Origin: Planctomycetaceae bacterium
GTDB lineage: Bacteria > Planctomycetota > Planctomycetia > Pirellulales > UBA1268
Length of the DNA stretch: 7,037 nt
NCBI GenBank assembly: GCA_003488325.1
Contig: DNLZ01000008.1
Coordinates: 1-7,037, forward strand
Direction: 5' to 3'
The notes under the pieces are model-generated. The model worked only from the letters and a program-made list of their open reading frames with translations, did no database searches and had not been told where the DNA came from. The translations under genes were made by a program, and so were the position numbers. Shown here piece by piece: positions 5,782-7,037 of the stretch (positions are counted from its first letter, which is position 1; each line of letters opens with the position of its first letter).

Positions 5782-7037
5782 ATGGCCCTTCTCCCCGCCC
5801 GCGTCATGCCGTCGTCACCGATGCTCCGCCCCACGACGCTCCTCGCCGCGTGGACCCTCGCATGGTGGGCCTTCGGACCGGGCCGGGGTATGACCGAAGA
5901 GCCGACGCTGGATGCCGAGGTGGCCGTCACCGCCGCGGTGTCTCCGACCGATGCGTACTTCGAGCAGGCCCGCAAGCGCGACGGTCAGGTGTCCGCCGCC
6001 GCACTGGGCCGCCGCCTGCTGCGCGTCCATGCCGAGGACGCCGACGTGCTCGACACGCTCGCGTGGGGCATCCTCACGGACGACACGCTTCGCCATCGTG
6101 ACCTGCCCCTCGCGCTCGATGCCTCACGTGCGGCCCTCGCCGCCGCGGGAGGCGAGGATCTCGACGTGCTCGAAACGCACGCGCGGGCCCTCTTCGAGAT
6201 CGGGCGGCGAGATGACGCGGTGGCGGTTCAGCGCCGGGCGGTCGAGCGGTGCGACGATCCCTCGACGCGGCTGGCGTTCGAGGAGGTGCTGCGGACGTAC
6301 GCCGATCCCCCACCGGAGCCCGGCACCACCGACGAGGAACGCATCCGCGTGATCGAGCAGGCGGCGCTGGCGCTCGTCGATGCGGGCAGGGCGGTGTCGG
6401 TGGCCGATCTGCTCGATCGCACGTCGAGCGAGCCGTGCGCGGTGGAGGTCTCCCGACCGACCGACGAGCCGTGTCCGGCCGAGTCGCTCTATGAGCGGGC
6501 GCGGCGGAGCGTCGTGGTGATGGCCGCCCTCGAGCCCGACCTCGACACCGGTGAACTCGAGGTGTCGCTCGCCACGGGATTCGTGGTGCACGCGGCGGGG
6601 GTGGTCGTCACCAACTTCCATGTGATCGATGTGCCCGAGTCGCCGGTGCTCGTGGCCATGACCGCCGACGGCGCGGTCCATGCGGTGACGAGCGTCCTCG
6701 CCGTGAGTCCCCTCGCCGACATCGCCGTGTGCCGGCTCGACGGCCGGCACGACCTCCCCGCCCTGGCCTTCAACACGGCCGCTCGTCCCGGCCTGCACCT
6801 GCACGCCCTGAGCCATCCCGACGCCGCCTTCTGGTCGCTCACCGACGGCATCCTGTCGCGGTTCTTCGTGCTGCGCGAGGACGGGCTCGCGCGCACGATG
6901 TTCACCACGACGGCTGATTTCGCCGTCGGTTCGAGCGGTGGTCCTCTGCTCGACGAGCGGGGGAACGTCGTCGGCATGGTGTCGAGCACGCTCGCGATCT
7001 ACGCGGCCGAGGGGGGCGCACGGCGCGGCGCGCGAGC
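5782..7037 (+). CDS. Exported TPR and trypsin-like serine protease, 3' end outside window
   Basis: The frame is open from an ATG at 5782 to the right edge, 418 residues without a stop. Residues 18-33 are hydrophobic (TTLLAAWTLAWWAFG) and look like a signal peptide or membrane anchor, though no clear cleavage site is seen. Residues about 87-172 look like two or three TPR-type helix pairs (DVLDTLAWGILTDD, then DVLETHARALFEIGRRDDA). A linker at 175-235 precedes a trypsin-like/HtrA-like domain from about 240. The triad is visible: H280 in VVTNFHVID, D313 in LADIAV and S385 in GSSGGPLLD. The role is probably proteolysis or quality control outside the cytoplasm, but the substrate is unknown and a C-terminal PDZ or other domain cannot be seen. 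In-frame ATGs at 5806 and 5821 are alternative starts and keep the hydrophobic segment. There is no visible functional link to the menaquinone genes. Confidence 0.85.
   Translation, partial: MALLPARVMPSSPMLRPTTLLAAWTLAWWAFGPGRGMTEEPTLDAEVAVTAAVSPTDAYFEQARKRDGQVSAAALGRRLLRVHAEDADVLDTLAWGILTDDTLRHRDLPLALDASRAALAAAGGEDLDVLETHARALFEIGRRDDAVAVQRRAVERCDDPSTRLAFEEVLRTYADPPPEPGTTDEERIRVIEQAALALVDAGRAVSVADLLDRTSSEPCAVEVSRPTDEPCPAESLYERARRSVVVMAALEPDLDTGELEVSLATGFVVHAAGVVVTNFHVIDVPESPVLVAMTADGAVHAVTSVLAVSPLADIAVCRLDGRHDLPALAFNTAARPGLHLHALSHPDAAFWSLTDGILSRFFVLREDGLARTMFTTTADFAVGSSGGPLLDERGNVVGMVSSTLAIYAAEGGARRGAR

Noticed and set aside
6124..6816. 230-residue minus-strand open frame opposite the protease gene.
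   Set aside because: His/Gly/Arg-rich shadow; the plus strand carries signal segment, TPR-like repeats and a full catalytic triad.

Overview
This is an ordinary-looking chromosomal stretch of a very GC-rich bacterium. It is built around late and early steps of menaquinone (vitamin K2) synthesis by the futalosine route. Gene content and style suggest a Planctomycetota member of high GC content: MqnE with a UbiA/UbiX/UbiE set, a ComB homologue, a secreted TPR plus trypsin-like protease, and few strong Shine-Dalgarno sites. This is an inference from gene families and protein style; no rRNA or other lineage marker is present.

Layout. (1) Positions 1-454, minus strand: the N-terminal part of a ComB-like 2-phosphosulfolactate phosphatase that runs off the left edge. 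(2) Positions 515-2811, plus strand: a tight three-gene operon, divergent from comB. It encodes a UbiE/MenG C-methyltransferase, a UbiX flavin prenyltransferase (GTG start, 3-nt gap) and a UbiA-family polyprenyltransferase of the MqnP type (TGATG overlap). (3) Positions 2845-4251, minus strand: a 12-helix major facilitator transporter, convergent with the prenyltransferase gene. (4) Positions 4252-4500: a 249-bp divergent intergenic region with two inverted repeats. (5) Positions 4501-5637, plus strand: aminofutalosine synthase MqnE, a radical SAM enzyme. (6) Positions 5782 to the right edge, plus strand: an exported TPR plus trypsin-like serine protease with an intact catalytic triad, cut off by the window.

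How the genes work together. MqnE joins the adenosyl radical from SAM to 3-[(1-carboxyvinyl)oxy]benzoate, giving aminofutalosine. After further steps encoded elsewhere (MqnB, MqnC, MqnD) the naphthoate is prenylated by the UbiA-family enzyme. It is then decarboxylated by a UbiD-type enzyme that uses the prenylated FMN made by UbiX, and finally methylated by UbiE/MenG to menaquinol. UbiD and MqnA-D are not in the window. The transporter, ComB and protease have no evident link to the pathway.

I saw no tRNA, rRNA, CRISPR array, insertion sequence, phage gene or clear promoter. Nothing here is convincingly a new system. The points most worth a second look are the unassigned transporter between the menaquinone genes, the ComB homologue, and the uncertain comB/ubiE start region.
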